64,000 bases of DNA. Origin: Cryptomeria japonica (Eukaryota > Streptophyta > Pinopsida > Cupressales > Cupressaceae). Within the stretch, counting starts at the first letter, position 1. Every line of letters begins with the position of its first letter. The stretch covers positions 346,462,169-346,526,168 of the forward strand of contig NC_081412.1 in the NCBI RefSeq assembly GCF_030272615.1, in the 5' to 3' direction. The translations under genes were made by a program, and so were the position numbers. The notes beneath the pieces are model-generated. The model saw only the letters and a program-made list of their open reading frames with translations. It was not told where the DNA came from and made no database searches. Shown in pieces: positions 1-12,000 of the stretch.

Positions 1-56
1 TTTGCATCCTTCAATTCCTTTCTCAGAGCAACAATGTTTTCCTCAATTTTGGTACA

Positions 57-347
57 TTAAATAGTTTTGTCATTAAGTGCAGTCTCCAAATATTCAATAA
101 CCTTATTTCCTTCTTCGACTTGAATCTTCATATTTATTATATCCTTTTCTGCCTTCTTGAGTTTTTCATCACATTTTTTGCTTCCTTCATTCTCATTTTT
201 TAGTTTGACTATCTCATCTTTTTCCATTTTGAGTTTAACTTTGCTTTCCTTATTTTTTACAACTTGAGTTTTCGTTGTGACAATCATCTTTTCTTCTTTA
301 TTAAATTTGGTTTTGTAATCCTCACATTCTTCTATTGCAACATCCAT
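57..347 (-). pseudogene. Copia gag fragment, Lys/Glu-rich coiled-coil part
   Basis: About 96 codons on the minus strand encode a highly charged, coiled-coil-like segment rich in Lys and Glu. In other reading of the same strand just upstream (about 400-350), codons for the string VDLEGEL match the VDLEGEI string in the gag of the neighbouring plus-strand copia (near 2990-3010). That places this fragment in the C-terminal half of a copia gag, between the UBN2-type gag domain and the zinc knuckles. A TAG stop lies just upstream of the shared string, so the frame is broken. It belongs to the minus-strand element whose LTR is at 9035-12900. No function is expected now. Confidence 0.6.
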
Positions 348-1644
348 ATCATCAAGAGTAGACCAAAGTTCTCCTTCAAGATCAACCTAACACTTAATAC
401 AATCAATATCCCACCCTTTAGGTTCCTTTACCTCTAAGTATGTATTGGCATTGTGTTGTCATTGATGTCAACCAGTATGGGATGACCACCGGTAGAAGAG
501 ATGTATGTGCAACATTGTTATGAAGGAGTACAGGATGTGATAGCTTGGATATCACCTTAAGTTGCTGAACACTGGTAAAGGTAAGGAAGATGACCTCAGA
601 GGTCATCAGTACAAAAGTTAGCGCCTGACTTGTGTGATGAGATGGAGAAGTTTTTTGAGTGGTTGCTTGTGATGAAGAGGCGAAATGTTATCTGAATCAC
701 TTCAACACTGGAGAGAAGAATGAACTGGTATGTTGTGAGGTTGCGGAACAACAGGACTCCCACTGGTTGAAGATACAGTCATCATGAGAAGAGAGAGGAA
801 TTTTGAAGTGTTTGTCACCTTGACAAACCGGTAGAGGAAGAAATAGCATCGATCGGGAAGAAAGGTTGACTAGGTGTAAACATAGGAATCTGACCTCACT
901 GGAAGAAGATAGGAATCTTGTGAAGGTTGATGGCATGGTGTCATCATGAGTGGTGACCGGTATATGAGTCCATCGGTTATATAAGCAAGGTGAAGTTGCA
1001 GAAGATTTCTCATTTGTGGGAATGAGCATACTTTGGATTTACCAGTCTGGAGATCGGTTTGTGTGTTCCATCGACATGTCAAGATGAGAGCAAATATGAT
1101 AAGGTAACCAGTAGAATGGTTGAAACTAGAAGAAGTAAGGAATTGGTAGGGTGGTTGGTCAGTGATCCTACTTGGATCAACTTGAAGTGCCAAGATGGCA
1201 GATAGTCAACATGGAGTCAACATGGCAAGCCTGCGTTTGGATAAAGATAGAATGTACAACGACAGGGTTGTTGCAGGGTTGCTCAGCTTTAATGAAAAGT
1301 CACCCAAATCACGGAACATGTTGCAGAGCTATTGCAGGGGTTTGAGGCTTGAGGTCTAGAAGACAACTACGAGTCAACTCAGAGAGATTGAGAAGATCAA
1401 GGCAATGAAGGAAACAACACGATAGATCTTTTATGATTGACCGATGGATTAGCTATGAGGGTAAAAAGCAAGTCGCCAGAAAGGGAAGGCGTGATCCAAG
1501 AGATGTGACCATGGTAGAGTTGTGCATTCAAATGTTAGAAAGATCAGATTATGCAAGATCTGATTCGATTTGGTTTGCCTCTAGAATGGTGAAGAAACCC
1601 CAACCGCCTAGTTTTTGAATTGGTTTTTGGAGGGAAAACTAGTC

Positions 1645-1654
1645 TATAAGTATA
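1645..1654 (+). promoter_or_regulatory. Candidate LTR TATA box
   Basis: TATAAGTATA is preserved at 1645-1654 and at 8161-8170 in the 3' LTR. A second candidate, TATATAAG, is at about 978 and about 7493. Which one drives transcription cannot be told from sequence. Confidence 0.35.
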
Positions 1655-1971
1655 CGATAGAAGAGGAAGAATGTCGTGGCTGAATAGGAGAATATTGTGC
1701 TGTTGTGAAGTGGAAGACTTTTGCAAATAAGAACAAGATCAGCCAAGTGCTCAATGAGCATCTAAGAAGAGAGTGGGAGTGAGAGTGAACCTAGTTGAAG
1801 CTTTCAACCAGTTGGAGAGAAGAACAAGAAGAAGAGTGAGTCGGTAAAGGAGAGAAGGTACTTCACCGATAGAGTAAGACATTTGATAAGGTTGCAAGAT
1901 TCACTTGTAACATGATAACAACTTATGTATTTGAATTTTACATTGTGAACACTAAGTTGTAGCTCGGTGCA

Positions 1972-2087
1972 GGGGTTGGTGCTCCTTTGGGTTGTAGCCC
2001 ATAAATCTAATAGGGGTTGTAGCTCCTTGGGTTGGTGCCCTAAAGTTAGGGGTTGGTTCTCCTTGGGTTGGTGCCCTAAACTTTGTT
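1972..2087 (+). repeat. Short tandem repeat in copia 5' LTR (3 units, 41/36/~39 bp)
   Basis: Units begin GGGGTTG at 1972, 2013 and 2049 and share CTCCTTGGGTTG and GTGCCCTAAA. The same three units, with the same 41 and 36 spacing, are at 8534-8649 in the 3' LTR, so the array predates the insertion. Confidence 0.8.
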
Positions 2088-2357
2088 TTATTGTGGGGTT
2101 GGATTGGAGCAGCAGACTCCAGCAACATTGCTCACCAAGGTTTTTCCCATATTGGATTTTCCTCGTATATACTGGTGTTATGTGACATTCTCTTGTGAGT
2201 ATGTTTTGCATTTAAGTTAGTTTCTTGTATAATCGATAAGTCTTTATTAAGTTAGACCCTTCAACCATTGTGCTCATAAAGGAGAGCTGAAGGGAAAATT
2301 TATGAGAACCACTGATTCACCCCCTCCCCCTCTCAGTGGTACATTGTGTCTAACAAT

Positions 2358-2369
2358 TGGTATCAGAGC
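2358..2369 (+). other. Primer binding site, initiator tRNA-Met type
   Basis: TGGTATCAGAGC lies two bases after the 5' LTR end. This is the classic plant LTR-retrotransposon site complementary to the 3' end of initiator tRNA-Met. Confidence 0.9.
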
Positions 2370-2428
2370 CTAGGTTCCCAGTTAGAAGAGTGTTCTCCAA
2401 CTTGGGTAGATTCTGGTCTAAGGACACA

Positions 2429-3169
2429 ATGGTTTGTTTAGTGTTTATCTTTGCTCTAGTATTTGATGGCTCAAATTTTTCTATTCGGAGTCGCAGAATG
2501 GAAGTTTTCCTATCCTCTTTAGGATTTGATGTATGGATGTTAGTAGTAGATGGTCTCCCTAGAAAGGTCAGTCTTCCTACCGGATTTGTAGAAGAAAGAA
2601 GAAACCAATGCAATGAAGAAGCCATGAAGGCTATTTTCAGTGGACTCATCGGTGATGTCTCTTCACAAGTGGACAGGTGTAAAACAACAAAGAGCTTATG
2701 GGAAAGATTGAAGAAGCTCTATGGAAATGAACCCTCAACAGTAGATCCTACATTTGATAGAAATATGAGAAATACATCTCATATTTATTTGGATGAGGAA
2801 GATAGATCTTCCAACAGCCATCGTAGTGAAGAAGAACGAGCTCAACTTCTTGTGGCCCAAGAATATGAAAGTGGTTGGGAAATCACCTCTCCTCAACAAG
2901 ATATGTTGAACAGTGATGATGATGAAGAGGAAGACATGGTTGATAGTTCTAGCCATCAAGATCCCTCTAATGATGAAGAAGCGGGAGAAGTTGACCTTGA
3001 AGGAGAGATTGTAAATACACTTGAAGAACTCAATAGAGTTAAAAGAGAATACAAGCTATTCAAAAATGCTGCTATTGTGGAACAAAACCGGTTAGTCAAA
3101 TGCCTTGAAGAATCAGAGAAATGCATCTCAGAGTTGAAGACTCAGGCAAAAGACACCAAGAAATTATAG
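2429..3169 (+). CDS. Copia gag protein, N-terminal domain
   Basis: The frame is open from the primer site, but the first ATG is at 2429, giving about 246 residues. Residues about 12-35 (FDGSNFS...RRMEVFLSSLG) match the start of plant copia gags (DUF4219/UBN2 family), and EEAMKAIFSGL...KTTKSLWERLKKLYG matches the helical UBN2 core. An acidic stretch (SDDDEEEDMV) and a coiled coil follow, ending at a TAG. Gag forms the particle that packages element RNA. In relatives the zinc knuckles lie in the same frame; here they are in a separate ORF about 2 kb downstream, so this gag is probably truncated. An Arg stands where the family usually has Trp in the NFSxW segment. Confidence 0.75.
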   Translation: MVCLVFIFALVFDGSNFSIRSRRMEVFLSSLGFDVWMLVVDGLPRKVSLPTGFVEERRNQCNEEAMKAIFSGLIGDVSSQVDRCKTTKSLWERLKKLYGNEPSTVDPTFDRNMRNTSHIYLDEEDRSSNSHRSEEERAQLLVAQEYESGWEITSPQQDMLNSDDDEEEDMVDSSSHQDPSNDEEAGEVDLEGEIVNTLEELNRVKREYKLFKNAAIVEQNRLVKCLEESEKCISELKTQAKDTKKL

Positions 3170-5251
3170 TTTGAATCTAGCCTCTCAGCTAGAGATAAAG
3201 GACAAAAAAATTCAATGGTTGCTTAAAGGAAACAAAGGCCAGACCTCTCTAGTTAGGAGTGTGGTGCAGGAGCACCTAGCACTTAAGCAAATTAGCTTTC
3301 ACAATTTTGGCTTTTACTAACCCTAGCCAAGTCAGTAGTGAAAAAGGACTCCAGGAGGGTCCAAGAGTTATTATTTTGTGTCAATGTAGGCCTAGGCCAA
3401 GTTCATTTCCTTAGGTTTGCATTTTTGTGTAAATAGTGAGTTTGAGTAGCCAATTAACCTTTTTGATGGTCAAAAGTGTCAAAAATTGGTACAAGAATTA
3501 GGGATGGCTAAATAGGTCTTAGACAAGTTTTAAAAGTCATTTGTGATGACTTGGAATAGTTCTTGTAGGTTGGAAAGACCAAAAGTGCAAAAGTTGCAAA
3601 GCTGCAAAAAGTTGTCATGACAACTTTTGTCCTGAAGTGGTTAGCGTTGGAGTTAGGGATTGTTTAACGCCCTAGGAAGAAACACACACATGGTAAAACT
3701 ATATATACCCTCTCTTTCACATTTACCAAGTTTGGAGAATTTGGAGAAGTGTGTTATGTAAGTTCAACAACTGAAACTACTCATTTTCAGTCTTGTTGGC
3801 AGCATTTTGGCTTGATTTTACTTATTTTGCAATTGAATATGGATTGAATTTATTGATCCAGAAATGGATTGAGTTACTCCTATGTTTTATTGAGTTGTTG
3901 GTTCAATTTAGAGTCTTTTAAATAATGTTCATTTGTGTTTTCTTGTTCAAGTTTGCAAATAGCCAGTTTTGGCTTGTAAATAGCAATTTTCTTGTAAATA
4001 TGGTTGCCCCATGAGTCCCACACGTGTTGCCTTCATGGATTGTTGGGAAAAGATGGGAAACCCTCTTTACAGTGTACATATGTAGGTTCAAGTACTAGAG
4101 AGGATTTTAAGTATGATTGTCACCTTATTCTAGGTGAGTCCAGGAGCAACCCGGCTAGAGGAAATAAGGTGAAAAGGAAGTTCTAAGTGCAGGGGTGTGT
4201 GCCAAATCACCATTTCAGAGTTTTGAGGGGTTCGTGGAGTTGGGGAAGACTTTTCCATGCACAGAGAAGCTTTGACAAATCCTTTTGATACCAAAAACCA
4301 AATTTGTTCATTCACTGTCGGTTGAAGGCCTTGTAAACCCTTCAAAACCCTCATTTTGGGGTTCATACATTGTACGGTGAAACCAGAGGCCAAAACCACA
4401 AAAATACTTTAGGGATAGGTGTATCTTTGAATAAAATACAAACTGATTTGGGGGTCCTTTGAATCATTTTCCTTCAATCCCTAGAAAACCAGATTTGGAG
4501 GCCTAATTAGGGCTAATTCCTTGTAGCCCTTTTCTAGGCAAGATTTTGGAATCGGTAAGAAACCTAATGATTGCAAGCCACTAATGGACCCAAAATGCAT
4601 AAAAAACATGTTAGTAGACACCTCCACACCTCTGAAATATCTTACAATGATAGGAGGTCATTTTGACAACTTGAAGTCAAGAAGCCATAATTGAGCACCT
4701 GAGAAGCACTGTGAATTAGTAGGGTTACTAGCCAAAACACTTGAAGCAAACACCTTAGAAAGAACAAGAATTGATCCCTAGATGATATTGAGAAGGACTT
4801 GAAGGTCTAGAGATTAACTAGGCCTGGTGAGTTGGTGCAATTGAGCAACACCAGCTAGGTGAAGTGTTGAGCAACCTAGGTATACCCCATCAGAGTGATC
4901 CTCTAAAAGCGAATGACCTGACCACAATCGGTGTGGACTTGCAGAAAAAAGTGAAGATCAATGCTACAATAAGGTATCTTCATACAGATCCCAAAGGTAA
5001 GGGGAAGATGGGAGAAGAAAACCTCACTGGAAGTAGAAAGATGAGGAAGCAGTAAAGGAGACCCTCCACCGGCAGAGGGTAAAGAAATGCTACCACCCAT
5101 AGGGGGAAGCAAGTATGGGAGAAGAAGAAGAGATCAGATGGAAGATCTACTCAGAATGGACAACCAAGGGTCCATTCTCTAAAAAGAAAAGCTTGGGGAT
5201 GCAAAACCGGCAAGATCCTCTCATGCATGGCAGAACAAATATGTAAGTCAT
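3170..5251 (+). other. Non-coding interior of the gag-only copia, possible old insertion
   Basis: No convincing coding sequence links the gag (ends 3169) to the zinc-knuckle ORF (starts 5252). From about 3255 to 4850 the sequence changes character: it has a TATATATACC box near 3702 and a perfect 22-bp palindrome centred at 3617/3618. The edges resemble each other (TTAGGAGTGTGGTGCAG at about 3253; CTAGGTGAAGTGTTGAG at about 4855). That could mark a nested element or a duplication. I could not find a clean TG...CA pair with a target duplication. Confidence 0.4.
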
Positions 5252-5488
5252 ATGTCATCTTTTATCGGTTATTGTTTTACATGTAATGATTATGGCCATA
5301 AGGAAAGGGAGTGTAGAATGAGATCTAGAAAGGATAATGTAGGATTTCATAGAAATCATGCTTACGGGAAGGATGTATCCAGAAGTAGATACATGCATGT
5401 CCTTTCTCCCGGTTATGCAAAGATTGTCTGTCATAACTACAATGGATCTGGCCATAGAGAAGTTGAATGCAGGAAGAGGAACCCGTAG
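5252..5488 (+). CDS. Copia gag zinc-knuckle fragment
   Basis: The 78-residue frame has one intact CCHC knuckle, CFTCNDYGHKEREC (CX2CX4HX4C), at residues about 9-22. A second copy near the end, CHNYNGSGHREVEC, has its second Cys replaced by Tyr. Paired knuckles of this type end plant copia gags and bind element RNA. The ATG at 5252 may be fortuitous, since the segment was probably once joined to the gag ending at 3169. No pol follows. Confidence 0.65.
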   Translation: MSSFIGYCFTCNDYGHKERECRMRSRKDNVGFHRNHAYGKDVSRSRYMHVLSPGYAKIVCHNYNGSGHREVECRKRNP

Positions 5489-6820
5489 TCACATGGAAGC
5501 TGACAAAATGGCCATGCTCTGCAAAAAAGTTAAAACAGAGCATATGGAAAGCAAAGACCTGCATGGAACAAGATGAGTTGTGTTCCTACTCCGACAAGGT
5601 ATCCAAGGAGACCGAGTGATGGCTACAATGACATGACAAGAAGAAGAAGAGAGAATCGATACATTAGAAGGTTCCCTTGTCAGGAGGTTAGTATGGATGT
5701 TGTGTGCTACTATAGCACTCTTTTCGGTTGTAATGCAGAGACCAAAAAATAAAGGGCCCATTAGAAAAAGAAGGCAAACCCTTCTCCCAAGTCCGAAAGT
5801 GGGAAGAAGAATAATATTAAGTAGGTATGGAGGAAGAGGACCATGGACCGACACTGTGCATTCAATGCATAGATGATATCTCCTAAGGCCTAAAGGAGAT
5901 GTAGGATCTTAGGGGGAGTAACGCATTGAATTTATCATTCACCCCCTCAATAATGAAGGCAACATGGAAAACCATGTTGTTGTCGGCATAAAGGAAGAAG
6001 ATGACAAGAGTGTGTAGGTGTTTCCTTGACTACACACCTACAGGTTAGTGATGGATCACTACTGCATGAATCAATGAGTAAAGGTTAACAATTGGTATCA
6101 GGTGTTAACCGGTATGTGCAGGATGTTACCGACATGAATACAAAACAGGTTATGTAAGACAATGAAGTTGGAAATTGTTGCAATAACCTCAATAGTAGGG
6201 AATGTTGAGTTTATGTTTCAGGAGGTATTGGAAACGCCCTGAATGACATATGTTTGCCCCGTGGTTGATCATGCATGCTTGCATGCTTTTGGGCTAACCG
6301 TTTTTTATTCTCGGCATGATGATAACATTGTCTAGCATTGTGTAAGTCCAAGATCATATCATAAGTTGTGGTTGATACAATGTAGTTGAAGAATCATCTG
6401 ATGATCACACATACATAGCTCAACCAGTATATGGTGAAGAATGGAGTTCCGATATTGTACCTAACCAGAGATAAGGACCTGAGATGTATGACTCAGGGGG
6501 AGTTCAAGTGCTCATCATGAAGAGTCTCATAATGAAGAGTTGGTTTGTCTGAACTTGGAAGGATACTGACTACCTAGACTGCAGGAGATGGAAAATGCAG
6601 AGGTGTTGAAGGTTGACCGGCAAGTGAGTAGTATTCACTGACACATCAAAAATTGGTATGTCTTTCTGCAAATTGAGTTCCAATAGCATCAGACTTGCAT
6701 ACTCAACTGGTGTCAGTTGATGGTTATGTTCCCCACCTCAAGTGTTGTGACTTGAGAAGATGTAACCACTGGTGATAAGATAACAAGTGGCATCAAAGGA
6801 AGTGTTACATCCAATGAAGA
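5489..6820 (+). other. Non-coding 3' interior of the gag-only copia
   Basis: No integrase, RT or RNase H motif was found in any frame. Purine runs of the form AGGGGGAG occur near 5911 and 6497. Short direct phrases shared with the LTR (ACCGGTATG, GGTATCAG) are scattered through it. Confidence 0.5.
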
Positions 6821-6970
6821 CAAAGGGGGAGAAAGTATTCTGTCAGTGACCGGTACATACAAAGAGAAATAATATACTGACAGTGCCCTTTGTCATTGTG
6901 TCAAAGGGGGAGAAGAATTATGTAGTATGTCAGATACTACATGTGTTGACATCAATGTCAAAGGGGGAGA
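6821..6970 (+). other. Polypurine tracts (three copies) before the copia 3' LTR
   Basis: CAAAGGGGGAGA occurs at about 6821-6832, 6901-6912 (first base T) and 6959-6970. The last copy abuts the 3' LTR and should prime plus-strand synthesis. The two upstream copies are about 60-80 bp apart and look like duplicates of the same module. Confidence 0.8.
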
Positions 6971-6971
6971 T

Positions 6972-8925
6972 TGTTGGCATTGTGTTGTCATTGATTTCAA
7001 CCGGTATGGGATGACCACTGGTAGAAGAGATGTATGTGCAACATTTTTATGAAGGAGTATAGGATGTGATAGCTTGGATATATACCAGTAAAGGTAAGGA
7101 ACATGACCTCAGAGGTCATCAATACACAAGTTAGCACATGACTTGTGTGATGAGATGGAGAAGTGGTTTGAGCAGTTGCTTGTGATTAAGAGGCAGAATG
7201 TTATCTGAATCACTTCAACACTAGAAGAGAAGAATGAACCGGTATGCTATGAGGTTGCAGAATAGCAGAAATCCCACTGGTTGAAGATACAGTCATCATG
7301 AGAAGAGTCAGAGGAAGTTTGAAGTGTTTGTCACCTTGACAAACTGGTAGAGGAAGAAACAACATCGATCAGGAAGAAAGGTTGAGTAGGTGTAAACATA
7401 GGAATATGACCTCACTGGAAGAAGATAGGAGTCTTGTGAAGGTTGATGACATGGTGTCATCATGAGTGGTGACCGGTATATGAGTCCATTGGTTATATAA
7501 GCAAGGTGAAGTTGCAAAAGATTTCTCATTTGTGGGAATGAGCATACTTTGGATTTACCAGTCTGGAGATCAGTTTGTGTGTTCCATCAACATGTCAAGA
7601 TGAGAGCAGATATGATAAGGTAACTGATAGAATGGTTGAAACCGGAAGAAGTAAGGAATCGGTAGGGTGGTTGGTCAGTGATCCTACTTGGACCGACTTG
7701 AAGTGCCAAGTTGGCAGATAGTCGACGTGGAGTCAACATGGCAAACCCACATTTGGATAAAGATAGAATGTACAATGATAGGGTTGTTGCAGGGTTGGTC
7801 AGCTTTAATGAAAAGTCACCCAAATCATGAGACATGTCACAGAGCTATTGTAGGGGTTTGAGGCTCGAGGTCTAGAAGACAACTACAAATCAGCTAAGAG
7901 AGATTGAGAAGATCAAGGTGATGAAGGAAACAGCACAACAGATCTTTCGTGATTGACTTCGGGATTAGCTATAAGGGTAAAAAGCAAGTCGCCAGAAAGG
8001 GAAGGCGTGATCCAGGAGATGCGACCATGGCGGAGTTGTGCATTTAGATGTCAGAAAGATCAGATTGTGCAAGATCTGATTGGATTTGGTTTGCCTCTAG
8101 AATGGTGAGGAAACCCTAACCGCCTAGTTTTTGATTTGGTTTTTGGAGGGAAAACCAGTCTATAAGTATACGATGGAAGAGGAAGAATGTCATGGCTAAA
8201 TAGGAGAATATTGTGTTGTTGCAAAGTGGAAGACTTCTGCAAATAAGAACAAGTTCAGCCAAGTGCTCAACGAGCATCTAAGAAGAGAGTGGGAGTGAGA
8301 GTGAACCTGGTTGAAGCTTTCAACCGGTTGGAGAGAAGAACCGGTAGTTTTATACCGGCAGAGTGTGATACTGGTGGTGTGCAGAGAGTGAGGTGTAGAT
8401 TCAGCAAAGAAGCAGTAGGTGCAGAGCAAGAAGAAGAGTGAGTCAGTAAAGGAGAGAAGGTACTTCATTGACAGAGTAAGACATTTGATAAGGTTGCAAG
8501 ATTCACTCGTAACATGAGTTGTAGCTCGGTGTAGGGGTTGGTTATCCTTTGGGTTGTAGCCCATAAATCTGATAGGGGTTGTAGCTCCTTGGGTTGGTGC
8601 CCTAAAGTCAGGGGTTGGTGCTCCTTGGGTTGGTGCCCTAAAATTTGTAACTGTGTTTTATTGTGGGGTTGGATTGGAGTAGTAGACTCCAACAACATTT
8701 CTCACTGAGGTTTTTCCCATATTGGGTTTTCCTTGTATATACTGGTGTTATGTGATATTCTCTTATGAGTATGTTTTGCATTTAAGTTAGTCTCTTGTAT
8801 AATCGGTAAGTCTGCATTAAGTTAGACCCTTCAACCATTGTGCTCATAAAGGAGAGTTGAAGGGAAAAGTTATGAGAACCACTGATTCACCCCCTCCCCC
8901 TCTCAGTGGTACATTGTGTCTAACA
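6972..8925 (+). repeat. 3' LTR of the gag-only copia
   Basis: 1954 bp, TGTTGGC...CTAACA. It follows a polypurine tract and is followed by the target duplication aTATG. It contains the internal tandem repeat at 8534-8649 and a candidate polyadenylation/termination region that I cannot place more precisely. Substitutions against 443-2355 are scattered and numerous, so the insertion is old. Confidence 0.88.
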
Positions 8926-9020
8926 ATATGCTTCCAAAAGAATCTCACTATTTAACATCACACTAGAAACCTTTGTGTTCAAATCCAGGGTCTACCTCAG
9001 TTGTTCACCTTAGGAACCTT

Positions 9021-9032
9021 GCTCTAATTCCA
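9021..9032 (-). other. Degenerate tRNA-Met primer binding site of the minus-strand copia
   Basis: On the minus strand the sequence is TGGAATTAGAGC, two mismatches from the canonical TGGTATCAGAGC. It lies two bases from the LTR end at 9035, which fixes the element's orientation. Confidence 0.7.
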
Positions 9033-9034
9033 AT

Positions 9035-12000
9035 TGTTGAACACACTTGGATGCTGAGAGGAGGGGGTGAATCATCATCATATAAATTTTAACCATTCAT
9101 TAACCTTTAAAATATTAAATTAGATCTGCAAAAGTAAAGAATAAAAATAAAACATGCACCATACAAGAACACCAGGATATTACATGGAAAAACTGAGGGA
9201 AAAATCACGGTGAGAATCAACTCACAATAAATGAAACAAGTATTACAATGTTTGCTCCCTAAGTAGACTTGTAGGCTAAGGCACAATGCCCTAGAGCAAG
9301 ATACAAATGGACATGAAAATTGAAGATCACTTCTTCAGGGCAAGATACAATGAGATTACAATGAAAAAAATTATATGAACTACTATAGAAGAAGCATATG
9401 TCAAATGCTAATAGTGCAGTCCTCATTGTAGCCTAAATATTTTGTCACAGATTTCACACACTTCATAATCATCTGAAATATTACTAATTGAGTTCTCACA
9501 TTAAAATACTTCACATCAAGTCTCATATCTTTAAAAATTATTTATTCTTACTTATATATCCTCTGGAACATCTCTAAATATCAATTAGGTTGGCTCAAAT
9601 AAAACCTAACACATAAAATGTGCAACATAACATAGGTCAACCCATATGCATTCAACATTATCAAAAATAAGTTGTGGATCAAGAAACACTTAATATAAAA
9701 TTAAAATGTGTCATACCACATCCTCCAAGGCAAATCAAATGGGTTTGGACCGACAACAATTGAAGGAACTATGGGTGAAAAATGGGATCTGGTAAACTAG
9801 GACCTAACCCCACTTTCCTCCATACATTGGAATACTAAAGAACCTAAAGAGATATTTCACTTTGAATTCCTCTTATGAAAAAGAGTCAAGGAATATCCTT
9901 AGGGTTTCTATTTCTTTGTTGATATGTGGGAAATGAGTCCAATGTAAGGTGATGATAAGCTAAACTAAAGAAATGAACAAAAGTAACTATGTAAACTACA
10001 ATAATAGAAAGACATAGAACTGAGACTCAGACACAGAGTACATAACTAAAGAGGAAATTCTTACATGCACCCATCATAGAAATCTGAGCTTGAACTAGCA
10101 AGACCAAGGTGTTGGGTGCCTTGGTCCAAGAGACTGTACTGAATTGAAAACTGGAAATCTACAGATTGAAGAGCTCTAGATCAAAACTGCCAAATTTTGT
10201 CACAAAATACAAAGGAATAGGGTGTTGGGCACCCCAGTCCTAGAGATCTAGGGCTTTCTTATGAATCTAGACCTGTACCTACAAATCCTAGCTTCCCGAA
10301 AATTCATAGCTCCATTAGAATCTTGTACCTGCACCTGCAATTTGAAAAATGGTGTATGGGTGGCTATATAGGGTTTTGCCTTAGTCTAACCCATTGTTTT
10401 GGTGATTTCCACCTCCACAAATAGTCGATGTAATATTGAAAAGTGTGTGTGTGTGTGTGTTCCCTAGAATCTCATGTGTTTGTAAGATCCTAAATGAGCT
10501 AGAATGCAAATTAGAGTTCTACCCTATGTTTTTGAGTAAAAACCCTAAATGAACATAATGTAAATGTAAATGCTTCAAATCACAAATGCAATATGGATCT
10601 AAAGTAATAATATAAATCTAAATATTAATGATATTAAACTCACATAGAAATATGAAAATAACATGAAACCATACCAAACCCTAAGGGAGAGGTACAAGCC
10701 AATCAACGATCAGTGATCTCCTTATTATTCTTCAATGTCTCCTAAGCTTTGATTGATGATGAGGAAGGTTGATGAAGACTTGATGAGTTCTTGATTTTCT
10801 AATTGTAGAATTCACATAAACATTTGATTTCACTTCATAAGAGGTCTCCTTCAATGGCTTGTAGATGGATCCTTCAAATGAGTTAAGAAAAGGTTATATA
10901 TGATAACTCAATGATGAAAAGTGAGTACCAAACCGGTACTGAGAGGGGGGGGTGAATCAGTATAGGCACAAAAACTTTTCCTAAACTGGTTTGATTGCAG
11001 ACTAAAAACTACTGGCAATCCCTAACACCGGTCCAAACCAGATTGCTACCAGTTAAACACAGTGCAACTGTAAAAGACATGAACCGGTCAATCTTCTTAA
11101 CTCTTCATACAACCTACTCCCTCATTTCCACTTTGTTCTTATGCATAAACAGACAATCTATCATCAGAGATACAATAACTAGCTAGATCAACATGATTCA
11201 CTGCTTGACAGAAAACAACAAAGCATCACATGAAAAAGACATCACATATGACACACATATTTTTCACATGGAAACCCAACTGGGAAAGACCACGGTGGGG
11301 ATGAATACCCACAAGCTGTTTTGAACTCTTTATAAGTCCACTCTGTTAGAAGCTTAGTCCAGTTAAAGACTGTTACAACAGGTTCTGTTAGGAACCGATC
11401 CTATTAGGGATCACCCGGTTAAGGGATGGCTAGAATACCCAGTTAAGGGTTAAACCTTGTTAGAGATTACCTTGTTAGAGGATTTTATGAACTCAATGGC
11501 TTTGAGTCACCCTGTTAAAGGATTTACAGCAAGTTGGTTAAAGCTACCCTATTAAGGGATTTTTCAACTATTGAAGTGATTAGAGATCAACAGGTATTAC
11601 AATGATCTGGTAATAGCACTCAATGCCAAAGTAGATCCACTTTAGTTCCTTCCTTCTGCACACACACTATGCAGGTATCAATCCTCTCAACTAGTCTAGC
11701 AAGAATCATGTATCTCTGCACATAGATACACACATAACATTTGCCAACAACCTCAGCATGAAACATCACATTGACCTTATAGGAAACAGATAGGTCGGTA
11801 GCATAAATCCTAAACCCTAAACACTTAGGTTAAGAAATTTAGTCGGTTCAATCATGACCATTGAACACTATTCATTTGAATACAATGGTCTTGAACAGAT
11901 CTCAAGACATTCTCCATCATTCTTTCTTCGCTGCTCCTTGGAGGTGATAACCCATCACGCATTCTCCACTGTTTGCAGAGACTTCGCACATTCTCGAGGT

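Larger units (their letters stand above)
443..2355 (+). repeat. 5' LTR of the gag-only copia
   Basis: About 1.9 kb, matching 6972-8925 throughout. Compared with the 3' copy it lacks about 90 bp near 1818 (present at about 8341-8431) and has about 48 bp extra near 1914-1960. It contains many copies of a CCGGT core or its C-to-T/G-to-A derivatives, a TATATAAG box at about 978, a second TATA-like box at 1645, and a short tandem repeat at 1972-2087. Open frames on the minus strand here are shadows. Confidence 0.88.
443..8925 (+). mobile_element. Non-autonomous Ty1/copia retrotransposon with gag but no pol (TR-GAG-like)
   Basis: Two direct LTRs (443-2355 and 6972-8925) flank an internal region with a tRNA-Met primer site, a copia gag, separate CCHC zinc knuckles and polypurine tracts. 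The 5-bp target duplication is gTATG (438-442) and aTATG (8926-8930), one mismatch. The 3' LTR runs TGTTGGC to CTAACA; the 5' LTR begins TATTGGC, a G-to-A change at its second base. I found no protease, integrase, reverse transcriptase or RNase H motif in the 4.6-kb interior. Such an element would need proteins from a related complete copia. It sits inside the interior of the minus-strand copia of 1-12900. Confidence 0.85.

Noticed and set aside
697-2211. Minus-strand frames of 100-135 codons in the copia LTR
   Set aside because: They recur in decayed form in the 3' LTR (7308-8698), have no motif and lie antisense within an LTR.
3250-4870. Solo LTR inside the gag-only copia
   Set aside because: No TG...CA pair with a matching 5-bp duplication could be found, so it is left as an unexplained block.
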